A stretch of 64,000 nt of DNA from Lumnitzera littorea. Taxonomy: Eukaryota; Streptophyta; Magnoliopsida; Myrtales; Combretaceae. The stretch lies in the NCBI GenBank assembly GCA_024138015.1, contig JAMXBB010000009.1, forward strand, positions 11,352,859-11,416,858, in the 5' to 3' direction. A program made the translations under genes and the position numbers. Below, one piece after another: positions 24,584-36,633 of the stretch (position 1 is its first letter; each line of letters begins with the position of its first letter). The notes under the pieces are model-generated. The model made no database searches and was not told where the DNA came from. It saw nothing but the letters and a program-made list of their open reading frames with translations.

Positions 24584-27500
24584 GTGGTTTTTCTTTAAAA
24601 AAGAAAAAGACACTTTGTGTTTAGTGAGATTCAAACCCAAGTCCTTCAATTTATGTCCAATGACATGCTCAAGAGTTTTATCATTAAATTATTGGTTTGT
24701 GTCTTATTCATATGTATAATTAAATTACACATATGAACAAAATCAGTTTAGACTAGATTTAAATCTAAGCTCTTGTCCAAAGGTCCCCTCTCTATTTTTA
24801 TTAAAAATTCTATTTTAAACAAAAAATTTATTATTTTCTATATTTCATAAATTTTTTAGTTTTTTGTAAATTTCTTATTTTTTGGTTTTTCTTAAATTTT
24901 CCATTTTTTATTTTTCTAAATTTCTCTTTTTTTTTTTTACTTTCTTTAATTTTCTTGATTTTTTGGCCTTCTTAAATTTTCTACTTTTTTTGTATTTTTC
25001 TATATTTCTTATTTTTTGGGTTTTTTTTTATTATTTTCTTTTTTTTTTTTTTGCATTTTTCCTAATTTAGGACACTTTTCCCTATTGAAAAAAATAAATA
25101 AATGGAGTAAAAAATTGGATACCTACAATGAGGTAAAAAACATTCAACAACTTTTAATGCGGTGCATTAAACGAAATTTTGTTGATAATGCTAATAGCCT
25201 CGATGTAGCGATCTATATATTGAGAGTTTTATATAATCATTTCTTATTTTTCAAAGTTTTAAAATTAGTAAATAATTTTCATAATAAATCAATATCTGCT
25301 TGATTTTTACTAAAATTGAATAATAAACTTCAATGCTAAGTCAATAAACATTCTTCCAAATTTCAATTCGTTGGTTGACCTACTTAACCTATAACCCATA
25401 ATGAAGCAAGTTGAGATAAAAATTCTAGTCTGCATTTGCAAGTAAGCCAACTTGCTCAACCCATGGGCTAATGTAGGGCAAGCTAGGTTGTTCCACTTGG
25501 CTTACTTGTATAGCTATAATTGCTACAATAAGTGCTTCTTTTCTTGTTATTAGAGTACTATTTAAATTAATAAATTATTAATCTATCTATTAATTAATGC
25601 CTCTCTAAATTAATAAAATTTTATGATTCCAACATTATTAATTTATAGAGGTTTTTCTGTACTTTAATATAGTATATCTATACAGGAAAAAAAAAAAAAA
25701 GAGACAGAGAGAGGCAGAGAAAATATCTGTGTACTTAGCGTAAGAAATATTTTTGTGGAAATATTATTATGAATATATGCTACCATAATAAAGAAAGAAA
25801 ATCAATAAGAAATGACTAATATTATTCTCAAAATCTAACTACATTCGGCTATTGTGTCACGCTCAAATTACGTGATTTCAATTTTTCTAGTTCCAATAAT
25901 TTCATATAGAATTACCTAAATGTACTCACATTTGGGTCCATTCCTAACGCTACATTGTTGTAAATTTTTATTTTAGAATTTCACCATGCAACATGAGTCT
26001 CCCTCAAGGTATGATGAAGTCACGAGTTATATATATATATATATATTAATGTTAACAAAATTTCAACGCATTTCATAAATCAAGAACTATATCACTTTGG
26101 TCATTGATAATCGTTAATTTTACATCATGTCGGTCCTACTTTGTGCTACACCTGTACATATTATGCTTTTATAAGGATTTACTTGAATTTAAAGAACACA
26201 TGCACAAAAGAGCTTTACTGCAAGATCTTAAGGGAAAGACCAGGAAAATGCTAAAGATCGAGTTCACTAGGATACCGTTCGAATGATGTGGGTCATTGTC
26301 GAAATGAAATGGCTATTCTAGTAAAAAGAGCATGCCGAGAAGACTCTGGTCGAGTGGATCCTCATGCTACTAGACGAATCCACATCTTGAAGAACTAATC
26401 AAATTGTAGTAGATTCATCTTAAAAGTATCATCTATCCATTCGAATAAAGCCTTACTATCAAAATGCCCTCAAAAAACTTCATTTTAATGGAAGCTCGAC
26501 CCATGCAGACAAAATTGATGCCTCAAGAGTGAGAAACATATTGCTTGACTTTGTCTAAATATGCCTCATCCTATCTAAATGAAATTGATAACCCTAAATG
26601 TGTCTTTAATGACCTGTCTATATAGACGACATCCTCACACTATAAATTGTATATATTTTTATTTTCCTTACAAACCTTTTTAATTTATATTTTTAAAAAT
26701 AAACCGTTAGGGTTTTTTTGAGTATTTTAAGACTGTTAATATATAAAGAAATTTTAATAAATATAATGACGATGGATAGAAGTGTTATGATTTATATCTA
26801 TACAAGATCTAGTATTGAAATGTTTGAATCTATTACAAATTTTGTTTAGGTAAATTGTACGAATCACCTTACAAAACTATGAAAACTACGTAAACTCTTG
26901 ACTTTTTGAAAGGTCAAGCATATATACTATTGACATGGCAGTGCAAAGAAAATAGAAAAACACAGAGAAGTGAAAATAGAAAAATGTAGAAAGGTATTAA
27001 AAAAATAACGGAAAAGAAGAAGAATTATTAAGGGAATAAGTACTGACTTTTTAAAAGATTAGGTGTTTGTGCAATTTCTAAAGTTTTTAGGGATAGTCTA
27101 TGTTGTATCCACATTATATTTTATCTTTTATGCACTTTAATTGTTCAAACTTCATGATTCATAAATATGTTGCTCGGTCAATAACTATGTTTATGAACTG
27201 GATCCATAGAAACTCAGAAAGGGAATATGGGGATCTCCCTAAAATTGGAATAGATTTAGTTTGATCTTGGTATGAACACTTGTATTAGATTAAATTTAGG
27301 ATTCATGCTCTTAATACATTAAATTCTCTTGATATAGACAAATATGCAGGATTTCATAGTTAAACTTATGAGAGATGCTTATTACTAATTGATGATTATA
27401 AATTAACTCCCAAGAGAAGATTTATTGTTATAATTAAAATAGTTATGACTCAAGAGGGAGGTTTGTCATAGTCAATTTAATCAAAATCGATATGAGTAAT

Positions 27501-28522
27501 CCTGGTAATATTAAGTTGATTATCTAAATGATAGTGTGGTTATTAAACTACGTTATTGAATAGATGTGTTAAAATAATAACAATAATAATTGTATCTAAA
27601 TATGATGATTTTTTTATAGTGTTTATATTTTTTAGAAAATCGGTTTAACCTTTTGTTTTACCGTTAATATAATATCTATTAGATTGGACATCGATTTAAT
27701 TATGTTTTCAATTATTTAGATTTAATAGATATTATTTTAATGATTGGATGAGTATAATAAAAATTATGAACAGGGACCACATAATTATATCATTATGCTT
27801 CCCAAATATCGCATTCAATTTTACCAGTAGAATTGAATGGTGGCATCCCAATTACGGGCAAAATTGAATGCTCCATCCAATCAAAGCTCCGTGACGCTGC
27901 TTAGGACCACTTGGTCAAACGATTGGCGTAATGAACGAAGTTGTCTGCTCTATCCTTTCGTGTTTAATTTTACATGCCATGTCTAGACGAAAGCGATAGG
28001 ATGTTTATATTAGTTTCCAAAAGAAATTTTCAAGGGCATAGCATCTTTAAAACAAAAATCCCCACTGGGCAAACAGTGTTAAGAAGTTTCCTTTCACTTA
28101 TTTATTACAAAATTTATTTTTGCCCTAATTTATTGCAAGATTTATTTTTGCACTCTACTAATACCTGCTTTATTTTTTTATTTTTTTTTTCCATTTATTT
28201 ATTGGCATCTATTGTCATCCATTTAATTTTGATCAACAACGGAAATTTCATATATATCCAATACACTATGGACTAACGTTTTAGATATTTAAATTAATAG
28301 GACCTATCATTTTTATAGAGATCCCATAGATGTAATGGTTCAAAATACATAATTGTGGTTATTAAGTACATAAAGCAAAAGTTTCTTCAATGGAACAAGC
28401 CTTACGATGTGGGAATAAAGTATAAAATATAGATAGCTCAAAATCTCATCATAGATGAATATTTGATTACACACAACCTTATTAAGGATAAGAAAACTAG
28501 AAACTTAAGATGGCAAGCCACC

Positions 28523-30673
28523 TTAGATACCATACATATGAAGTGGTAATTTAGGCTCCGCAATAACTTCAAGAGGTATCTTCTTAGGAGTTGAAAGCCC
28601 AAAAATTTCCACCATCTCCAAATCATCGGGTTTCATATTACCTGGTAATTTCCAATTAAACCCATGAAGGAGATTAGCCAAACTTGATTGAATCACTTTA
28701 AGCCCTAGACTATAGCCAGGGCACATCCTCCTTCCCGATCCAAATGGCAACAGTTCAAAATCCTGGCCCTTGACATCAATTGCCTTACCAATGAATCTCT
28801 CAGGGCAGAATTCATTAGGGTTTTTCCAAAGTGTTGGATCCCTTCCAATTGTCCATACATTTACTAGAATCCTAGTACCTTTTGGTATGTCATAACCGTT
28901 GATTTTGCAATCTTCTCGGGACAACCTAGGTACTAAAATTGGTGCCACTGGATGTAAACGCATTGTCTCTTTGATTATAGCATCAATATAAGGTAAATTA
29001 ACAATGTCCTTTTCTTGTACCCATCTTTCTCTTCCTATGACACGGTCGAGTTCTTCTGTTGCCATCTTGAAGATCTCTGGTTTCTTTAGTAGCTCGGAGA
29101 TTGCCCACTCCACGGTCACTGCTGAGCTCTCTGTCCCACCAGCTATCAAGTCCTACATTAGAACAAATACAAGAAATTTGTTAGTTTAAAAATCATATGA
29201 CTCCATCATTCTATGGGACGATTATCACAATCTTGAAATCGCTCTCCGAGTTTAAATCATTAATAAAATAAAATAGTAAGATAATAAATTTATCAAATCA
29301 TGGCATCACTTCTTTCATAAAACAACAAAACTGACTTTATTTCAGTTGAAATGACATCACCTACTTCAGGCATCGTGAGCATTAAATTATAGCAATTTGC
29401 TACATTATTGCCCTTTGTCTATTACGATATTCTCCTAGCCACTGCTTTGACGTTATTTGCTGACCCAGATGCCATATTTTACCAATACTTTTACAAAATT
29501 TGATGTTAATGCCACCATTTCTTGTCGGCGCAAAACAGGAAATATCTACGTAGGTTCTATATTGCGTACAGAATCATATAACCATCAAATTATACACCAA
29601 GTATGAGATGAGACTTTGTTATGTTAACATCCAATTGGTATAAATGCCGTGTTTCTGTAAATATGAAATATGTTCGAGTGCCTTACGTGCTGTAAACTAT
29701 TATTATTATTATATATATATATATATTTTTAAGAGAGAAAGAGGGTGTGTAAAGGAACTTTGAAAACTACCTGGCTAAAGGCCTTCACTCCATGTCTTTC
29801 GAGCTTTACCTCAAGATTAGGATCATCAGCTAACTGAAGAAGAATATCGACCATGTCTCTTTCAGCATAGTCCTTTGCTTGCTGCCTCCTACTAATATGT
29901 TCATCCAAGACATGTTCCAAAAACCTATCGAATTTCTTAGCCAAACTTTTCATTCTCTTAATATAACCCTGCATGTCTAAGAAATCAAGCCAAGGGATCG
30001 AGTCACCTATATTTAAAGCCCCATTAAGAAGGAACAACTCATCAAGCATTTTCTTGAACTCTTCTGGTGTCACAATGGAGCCTTCACTTTCCACAGTATA
30101 TTTCTTTCCCAGAACCATACGGCTAATCACATTAAGACTAAGATCAGACAAATGATCTTTCAATCGGATTGTCTTCCCTCTCAATTCGCATAAGTGCTTT
30201 AGAATTGAATTTAATTCTTCAACTCTAATATACTCATACGACTCGAGTCTTTTAGCGCTAAACAATTCCATTATGCACATTTTACGTGCCTGACGCCAGT
30301 ATGGCCCGTACTGTGACCATGTAATGTCACTATAATTATATGTGGTGTATTTGCCGGCCGCGAATTTAGGGCGTCCGGCAAATATGACATCATAGGTTTT
30401 GAGGAATGTTCTTGCCATTTCAACCGAGGCGCCAACAACACAAGGGTATGAACCAAATTTAAGGTACATAATTGGACCATATTTTTTGGTAAGTTCATCA
30501 AGTGAACGGTGTGGTAATGTGCCAATCAAATTGAGGTTGCCAATAATAGGCCATGGCTTTGGTCCTGGTGGCAGATTGAGTTTACGCCGCCGGAGTCGGC
30601 CAGAGAGGAGGAAAAGAACCAAGGTTGCCAGCCAAACAGTTGCATAAGCAGCCCAATTGGTAGGCACCTCCAT
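28523..30673 (-). CDS. cytochrome P450, CYP92A-type (CYP71 clan), two exons
   Basis: Endoplasmic-reticulum monooxygenase that would use NADPH-P450 reductase. Exon 1 is 30673-29771 (301 codons); exon 2 is 29152-28523 (209 codons plus TAA). The 618-bp phase-0 intron has GT/AG ends (CAG|GTAG, TGTAG|GAC). The 510-residue product has the usual family length. It shows a membrane anchor (about 7-23), basic linker and PPGP hinge (35-38), C-helix WRQAR (126-130), I-helix AGGTES (305-310), K-helix ETMR (363-366), PERF (418-421) and heme loop FGSGRRMCPG with Cys445. The start at 30673 is preferred over an in-frame extension to 30850, because a TATA box lies at 30798-30806 and the extension is Pro-rich like a translated leader. 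CYP92A members include enzymes acting on flavonoids and terpenoid-derived substrates; the substrate here cannot be read from sequence. No disabling change is seen. Confidence 0.93.
29153..29770 (-). other. intron of the CYP92A-type gene
   Basis: This 618-bp AT-rich intron sits just before the I-helix codons (DLIAGGTES), the position of the single intron in many CYP71-clan genes. Donor GT is at 29770-29769 and acceptor AG at 29154-29153. It contains a short TA array near 29710-29725. Confidence 0.9.
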
Positions 30674-30797
30674 TGGTGGTGAGGCTAATTTGTAGAAGTT
30701 GCAAGGCAGAAGCGGAGGTAGTGGTGGTGGTGGTCGGGTGGTGAAGGAAGTTATATTTTGTAGTGCGGTTGTGGCGATTTGAGTAGGGGGTGTAGGA

Positions 30798-30806
30798 TAT
30801 TTATAG
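30798..30806 (-). promoter_or_regulatory. TATA box of the CYP92A-type gene
   Basis: The minus strand reads CTATAAATA, an excellent plant TATA box, 125 bases upstream of the chosen ATG. A start site about 30 bases downstream would give a leader of roughly 95 bases, rich in CCACCA/CCT, fitting the open pyrimidine-rich stretch at 30680-30760. Confidence 0.7.
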
Positions 30807-30850
30807 GTGAGAATTATATTGGGTTGTTCCGGTCTAGAAAAATTCTGCAA

Positions 30851-31610
30851 TTTAATTTACGAGATCGATATTATCATCTATCACACCATTTACTTATATA
30901 TGTTTTTAAATTTAATTCATTAAATTTATAGTTTATTTAATAATTTAGATTTAAAAAAATATAAATTAAAAATAAAATTAAGATTAATATTCATTCCATA
31001 AAAAATAAGAACGGATTATAAAAACCTCACTTTCTCAATATATTTTATGGGAAAAAGATTATTTAAGTGATTGACTTCAATGTTGTTGTGTAATGAATTA
31101 GAAATAACGTGGATATGCTAAAGTAGTTTTACATCACTTTTCTCTTTCCTTTTTTCTGTCGGAAGCTGCCGTTTTCTTGCCTTGCCATTTCTTGGACATA
31201 ACCACTCGGGAAACGCGAGGAACTGGGTACCGAATTATTGATCAAGTGGGTATTTGAAACGTCTTAAATCCACAAACTTTTTTCGGATTCATAACTTAGA
31301 GAAAGTTTTCCTGGTATTTAAAAAATTATAAGGAACTTGTAAGGATGCTACTAATTTTGGAAATAATGCAAATGGCTATTTAGATTTCACTATCAAATAA
31401 GTATATACGTGAATGTATGAATTATATATAGAAGAGTCCTTTCGGTGTGTAATTTATCTAGATTTATCTTAAAATGTTTGAGATGTGCTTGGAGATAGTT
31501 GAATTTGAACTCATTTATGTTTATGATCAATTTAAATAGATTATCGATTAGTCATATGCTTATATTAGTAAGATCAGTTGCATTAATTGCCAAGCATTTT
31601 AGAGAGAGAT
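30851..31610. other. upstream region of the P450 gene
   Basis: AT-rich promoter-proximal sequence between the P450 and the 3' LTR of the copia element. No ORF is supported. About 31140-31240 is GC-richer. The retroelement begins about 940 bases upstream of the P450 start codon. Confidence 0.5.
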
Positions 31611-31854
31611 TGTTGATGTAAATGATCGCCCTTATTGATCGACGAAGAAAGATCGAAATTGGGAACTTTAAGAGAAAAACAAAGAGAAAGAGGCTACCGA
31701 AAAGGATCTAGAATCTGTAATTTGTTATTGCAGTTAACACCGTGTTATACATACATTGGATAAATGTACACATAGAAGAAAAGAAATATACGCGAAAAAG
31801 GAAATAATAAAGGAGCTCTTGTATAGGAATATATATATTTATATCTATGGACCA
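31611..31854 (-). repeat. 3' LTR of the copia element
   Basis: Read on the plus strand it begins TGTTGATGTAAATGATC and ends CTATGGACCA, so it has the expected TG...CA ends. It shares long phrases with 36381-36633, notably aaagagaaagaggctaccga and acattggataaatgta. Confidence 0.85.
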
Positions 31855-31949
31855 TCTAGGATCCAAGTTGAATAATAGAAATTTGAGTTGAGACTTAGAA
31901 ACTCCTTTGATCATTGTATCCGTAAGCTACTTGTGATATGGAACATGCG

Positions 31950-32110
31950 ACCGTAACAAAAACCCAAAATTGATGTAGTCGCGAATGGAATGTACATCAC
32001 GCCCAATGTATTTGGTTTGCCCATGAGAATAAGGATTATTTGCAAGCTGTATTGCAGAATAACTATCGGTAAACAAGTGTACGGGCAAATGAATGTCAAC
32101 TGCCAAGTCC
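31950..32110 (-). pseudogene. copia RNase H fragment
   Basis: The minus strand reads FTDSYSAIQLANNPYSHGQT followed by KYIGRDVHSIRDYI, matching the conserved copia RNase H segment around D-x-x-x-A-I-x-[IL]-A-N-N-P. The usual histidine and glutamate positions after HGQTK are altered. This short piece is still open; the region around it (about 31855-32450) is broken. Confidence 0.7.
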
Positions 32111-32459
32111 TGTCACAAAAAAGACAGCCACAAAATTTCCCTAGTTATAATAGCAACACTCCGATATTTAGATTTAGTTGAGGATATAGTGACCGCATTT
32201 TGCTTTTTTGTCTTTCAAAAAACTAAGGAAGAGTCAAGGAAAATACAAAAACCAGATAAGGATTTGTGATCGATACAATTAAAACCTCAATCTGCATTAA
32301 AAAAGCCATAAAGCTGCAAAGAAGAAGATGATGAATAGAATAAGCTTTGGTAAACCGAGCCTTTCAAGTAGTGAAACAAGTGTTGAGCAACTTTCAAGTG
32401 AGAAGTCCTTGGTGAAGTGACAAACTAACTTAATTGTCAAATTGAAAAAGAGATATCAT

Positions 32460-33240
32460 GGCATATCATTGTCATATATAAGAGACGCCCAACAAGTTTG
32501 TGATACATGGAGGGGTGTTGTAATAACTCCCCATCTTCATTGTTCAATCGATCATATAGAGGAAATGGAATTCAACTAGTCATGCTCCTATAAGGCCTGC
32601 ATCATGAAGGATTTCTAGCAAAAACTTCCTCTAATTCAAGTAAAATCCATCAAAGGTTTGACAAATTTCAATGCTTAGTAAGAATCTCACTTCACTTAGG
32701 TCCTTTATGATGAATGCCTTCTCGAAAGCTTGCTTCATAGAATTAATAGAATCAAGATTATTTCCTGCTAATGATACATCATCTACATATACTAGAGTAG
32801 TCAGAAAAATATCTCCTTCATGTTTAGTAAAGAGGGAATAATCGGTCTTTGATTAAACAAAACCCAAAGAATAAAGAAATTTTGTGAACTCTTTATTTCA
32901 TTGTCTTGAAACTTGTTTCAATTCATAAGAGGACCGAACAAGCTTGTAAACTTGATCAGGTTTATCTATAAAATAACGTTTTGGTGGTTTCATATATATA
33001 TATATATCTCCATCAATAAAACTATGTAAAAATGCATTATTCATATCGAGTCGATGCATAAGCCCATTTTTAGAAGCAGCTGAGGACAATAGTAGCCTAA
33101 TCATAGTGACTTTGGCAATTGGAGAGAAAGTACGAATATAATCAATCCCCTTAGTTGGATTATAGGCTTTTACTTCCAATTGAACTTTAAATCTCTTAAC
33201 GGAACCATCAAAGTTATACTTTATTTTGTATACTCATTTA
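32460..33240 (-). pseudogene. copia reverse transcriptase (RVT_2) fragment
   Basis: An open stretch at 32898-33179 contains KGIDYIRTFSPIAKVTMIRL and LDMNNAFLHSFIDGDIY, typical of copia RT (the T-F-S-P-x-A-K and D-x-N-N-A-F-L-H motifs). Further downstream on the minus strand, the catalytic YVDD motif is intact at 32789-32778. Frameshifts separate the pieces. An internal TA repeat (about 32995-33006) adds extra Ile/Tyr codons. Confidence 0.8.
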
Positions 33241-34045
33241 AAGCCTCTTGCTTTCTTATCTAATGAAAAGTCTACATCATTCTTTATATGGTTAGCTTCA
33301 AGAGCTCAAAGTTCTTTATCTATGACTTCAACTCATTGTAGGTCTTGTTTAGCCTCATAATAATTGTGTGGTTCTTGAATTGAAAACACATTAACTAATG
33401 GTACAATATAATCATTGGATAGTATGTAAAAGATTAGTGATGAAATAAATGATATTTGGTATTGGCAGTAGCTGCAGTATAAGGCTATGAAAATGTTGTG
33501 TATGTTGGATCATCAAATTAACTCACTTGCATAGTAAGAATGAAGTCTTTAAGCCAATTCAATGGCTTCCTAGTTTTATTAGACTTTCATAGAGGGATAA
33601 CTGGCTGTGAAGTGCTTGGAGAACTTGCTCTTTCAATAGGAGCTTAAATATTAGACTTTGGAACTTATGTGTCTAGAATAAAGGAAGTGTTTGACTTTAG
33701 AACATGAAGTGATGTGTCTAGAGTACCATCATCATGTGTGTCAAGTGTTTGATTTGGAAACAAGGAAGATTTATCTTATGGCACAGAATCTAGAACGAAA
33801 TGAAGAAAAGAGAAGATGTGCTCTTAAAAGACTACATCCCTACTAACAAATACTTAATGAGCGATGAGATCATATAATTTGTACCCATATTGACTTGTAG
33901 GATATCCTAAAAATACATACCTCATTCTTCTTGCATCAAATCTGTCTTACTAACTTCTATTTGTAGAAGCATAGCAAATGTATCAAATGACTTTAACTTG
34001 AGTATATGGTGGTGGTTTTTTAAAAAAGAGTTCATAAGGAGATTT

Positions 34046-34900
34046 CTAATCAAGTGATTGAGAAGACTTTTGGTTAATGAGCGTTATGATTGCTAAAGTG
34101 CATTCTCCTTGAACTTTCTTGGGAAGAATTGTATGAAGACGAATTGTACGTGCAATGCCATGTACTTGTCTATGTCTTCTTCCAACTACATTATTTTGTT
34201 GTGATGTATAAGCAATACTTTTTTGGCAAATGCTGCTAAGTTTCTTGAAAAAATCTTGATAAGAATGTGACATAAACTCAAAACTATTGTTGGTTCTAAT
34301 GACTTTGAGTAGAAGATGAAACTGATTTTTGACAAATACCACAACATTAGTCAAAGTTCAAAGTATGTAATATTTGTGTGGCAATAAAAAGTTCCATATG
34401 CATTTGCTCATATCATCTACAATAGTCATGAAAAACTTGCTATTGAATAAAAAAAAAGAGGGGGATATTACAAGGATTCCACAAGTTTACTTGTAATAAG
34501 TTAACAGGATACAAAATACATGATTGACTAGAACGAGAAGGTAATTGATAGAATTTTGCTAAGTGAAATGTATTACAATGAAATTAGACTCCTTGAGATC
34601 TTTTTACAAAGGAATGTGTTTGATCTTAAACAAAGAAGCATGTATAAGAGGATTGTGAATCAATTTAATAGTTTTATTACATAAAACTTAAGAAACAACT
34701 TTATTCTTTATAGGGATTTGAAAGTATCAAAAACAACAATTTTAAATGTATAAAAAACATATTTAAAACCACCAACTCTTAGCCATGAATTTATTATATA
34801 TAAACTAAGGTGAGCTTTTGCCAGAGGAACACAAGTCTTAAATGTCTAGTCCTAAAAAAGATATTTGGTTGAATCAAAGAGTGTAATCAAATTAGTATTC
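34046..34900 (-). pseudogene. copia integrase fragment
   Basis: Minus frame 34354-34046 includes VIRTNNSFEF (where the catalytic R-T/S-D-N-G-x-E-F is expected), IAYTSQQNNVVGRRHRQVHG (core of copia integrase; usual P-Q-Q-N-G-x-x-E-R-K/R-H-R-H) and LPKKVQGECTLAIITLIN. The catalytic Asp of R-x-D-N is Asn and the Glu of x-E-R is not retained. Upstream sequence is too broken to read. Confidence 0.75.
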
Positions 34901-35461
34901 GATTGTAACTAACTAATAGATAGTAAGTTGTAATAAAAGTCAGGAACTAAAAGCACTTTAGTTAATAAAATGCTATGTAATTCAACATTTCCAATGATGT
35001 TTATTGTTTTCAAGTGGCTATCTAGTAATCTTATCTTAATTGGGTCTAATCGTGTTTATTTTTCAAATCAAAAGTGAAGAAATGGTGTGATATGGTCAAA
35101 GGATTCGTTGTCAACAATCTAAGAATACTCACTATTACTATGAGGTAAATTAAAACCATGAGAGGCAGAAGTAGTTTAAGTGATATTACTTGCAAAATTG
35201 ATAGCAAGTAGTCCTAATTTTGTATCTTCCTTGTTGTTACTTTTCTAACATCGTCACCACTTTTGAGCACAAATGAAAAACTAAACCAGAATCACTAGAT
35301 AAATACTTCTCAAAATCAGAATGTTCGGTCACCTTGCCATCAAGTAGAGTATTAGGATTTTGGCATTGATTAACTACTACATGTAGAGCCATGTTTGATG
35401 TATTAGTTTGAAAATGTTTCTCTTTTAACCTAAACCAAGCTACTTAGCCTATGATCTCAAA

Positions 35462-36270
35462 ACACTAGTCAATAGAATGACCATTTCTCTTACAATGAGT
35501 ACAAGCTGGCTTATTTCTCTTTTCTCTTTTATCTCCTATATTAATCCTAAGAACACTCTTAACTTCAAAAGCAGAGGCTTCATCACCTATGATTCTTGCC
35601 ATCTGTTTTTAGTTTTCAACTTGACACACAAATAGTATGCTTTATTAACAGATGGTAGTGGTTTCATTGAGAGAATTTGACTACGTGCTCCATCAAATGC
35701 TTTGTTTAGACCAATTAAAAACTGCATTAGTCTATTCCAATCCTCCACTTCTTGAAATTTAGCAATGATATCACATTGACATTGAGCTAATATACCATAA
35801 GAGCATTAAGGCAAACAATAGAGATTCATCATTTCATCCCACAACTCTTTAAGCTTATTATAATACGATGAAACAGTCAAAGATCCTTGATAAAAATTAA
35901 TAATTTCATGTTGTAGTTGATTGATCAAAGGACCATTTATTAAACTAAAGCATTCACTAATATCATCCCACAACTCCTTCATTGATTGAGCATATAAGAA
36001 GCTTGGGCTAGATTCTTTGTCATGGAATTCAAGATCTAACATCAAATCATGTAATCGCACTCAATCCACATATGGAAATTAGTAGAATCAAGCTCAAGTT
36101 TAACACATTTGCCATCGATGAACCCTAACTTCTTTTTGCTCCTTAAGTCAATTGTATAGATTGAATTCAACCTAAGAAGTTTATTCTATTAAAAAATATG
36201 CTAGTAATAATTGTTTCAGGATTATCAAAACTAGAAAGATGCATCGGATCATTACTCAAATTCTCACCAT
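35462..36270 (-). pseudogene. copia gag remnant with CCHC zinc knuckle
   Basis: Minus frame 36060-35806 contains SMKELWDDISECFSLINGPL and QGSLTVSSYYNKLKELWDEM, recognisable as the gag (UBN2/retrotrans_gag) domain of plant copia elements. A zinc knuckle follows at 35503-35462, CTHCKRNGHSID-stop-C, retaining C-x2-C-x4-H-x4-C spacing but with an in-frame TAG just before the last Cys. The amino-terminal start is near 36270 (MNLNGENLSNDP), with a stop after NRINFLG. Confidence 0.8.
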
Positions 36271-36365
36271 TCAAATTCATGTTTGATAGAAAGGACAAGA
36301 ACAAATGCAAGAAATAAACAAATATTTGTAACCGAAAGAGAATCAAGTATAAAGTACTAATGTTA

Positions 36366-36380
36366 CCCACTTTAATACCA
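36366..36380 (-). promoter_or_regulatory. primer-binding site (initiator tRNA-Met type)
   Basis: The minus strand directly after the 5' LTR reads TGGTATTAAAGTGGG. This resembles TGGTATCAGAGC, complementary to the 3' end of plant initiator tRNA-Met, the usual copia primer. It fixes the inner LTR boundary at 36381. Confidence 0.75.
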
Positions 36381-36633
36381 TGTCGATGTAATCGATTGCC
36401 ATTGTTGATCAGCAAAGAAAGACTACAGTTCAAAAATTTAAGAGAAAAATAAAGAGAAAGAGGCTACCGAAAAAGAATTTCTGTGATATGTTATCGTAGT
36501 TAATATTGTATTATATATATACATTGGATAAATGTATACAAAAGAGAAAAGAAATATATATATATATATATATATATGGAAAAGGATATAAATAAAGGAG
36601 CTTCTACATAAGAAAATATGTATCTATATGGTA
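36381..36633 (-). repeat. 5' LTR of the copia element
   Basis: Pairs with 31611-31854. It begins TGTCGATGTAATCG on the plus strand; the outer end reads TATATGGTA where the other LTR has CTATGGACCA, so the terminal CA is mutated. It contains an expanded TA array at about 36555-36576. Confidence 0.8.

Larger units (their letters stand above)
23903..28437. other. intergenic region with low-complexity tracts
   Basis: No gene recognised. About 24000-24430 is GC-richer, with short C runs and no long ORF, possibly an LTR fragment beside the gap. 24780-25080 is a T-rich tract that yields Phe-rich spurious ORFs. 25370-25510 has cttaaccc/ggctta phrases like those at 930-1110. 26100-26620 is moderately GC-rich but broken in all frames. 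28070-28180 carries a short imperfect direct repeat around aatttatttttgc. This is the interval between the dead and live P450 copies. Confidence 0.5.
31611..36633 (-). mobile_element. Ty1/copia LTR retrotransposon, full-length but decayed
   Basis: Two direct LTRs bound a 5.0-kb element read on the minus strand. The domain order is gag, integrase, reverse transcriptase, RNase H, which is the copia order (integrase before RT). A primer-binding site lies next to the 5' LTR. Every domain carries frame breaks, and the LTRs are visibly diverged (roughly three quarters identical by eye), so the insertion is old. No convincing target duplication was found at the outer edges. Confidence 0.9.

Noticed and set aside
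24882..25303. Phe-rich plus-strand ORFs
   Set aside because: Translation of a T-rich tract; no domain and no gene structure.
30271..30647. Overlapping ORFs on both strands within P450 exon 1
   Set aside because: They are other-frame shadows of the coding exon with no domain of their own. The same applies to 29973-30155, 29004-29189 and 28438-28626.
30674..30850. In-frame 59-codon amino-terminal extension of the P450
   Set aside because: It is Pro-rich and precedes the normal P450 membrane anchor, and a strong TATA box lies within it at 30798-30806. It is better read as leader and promoter.
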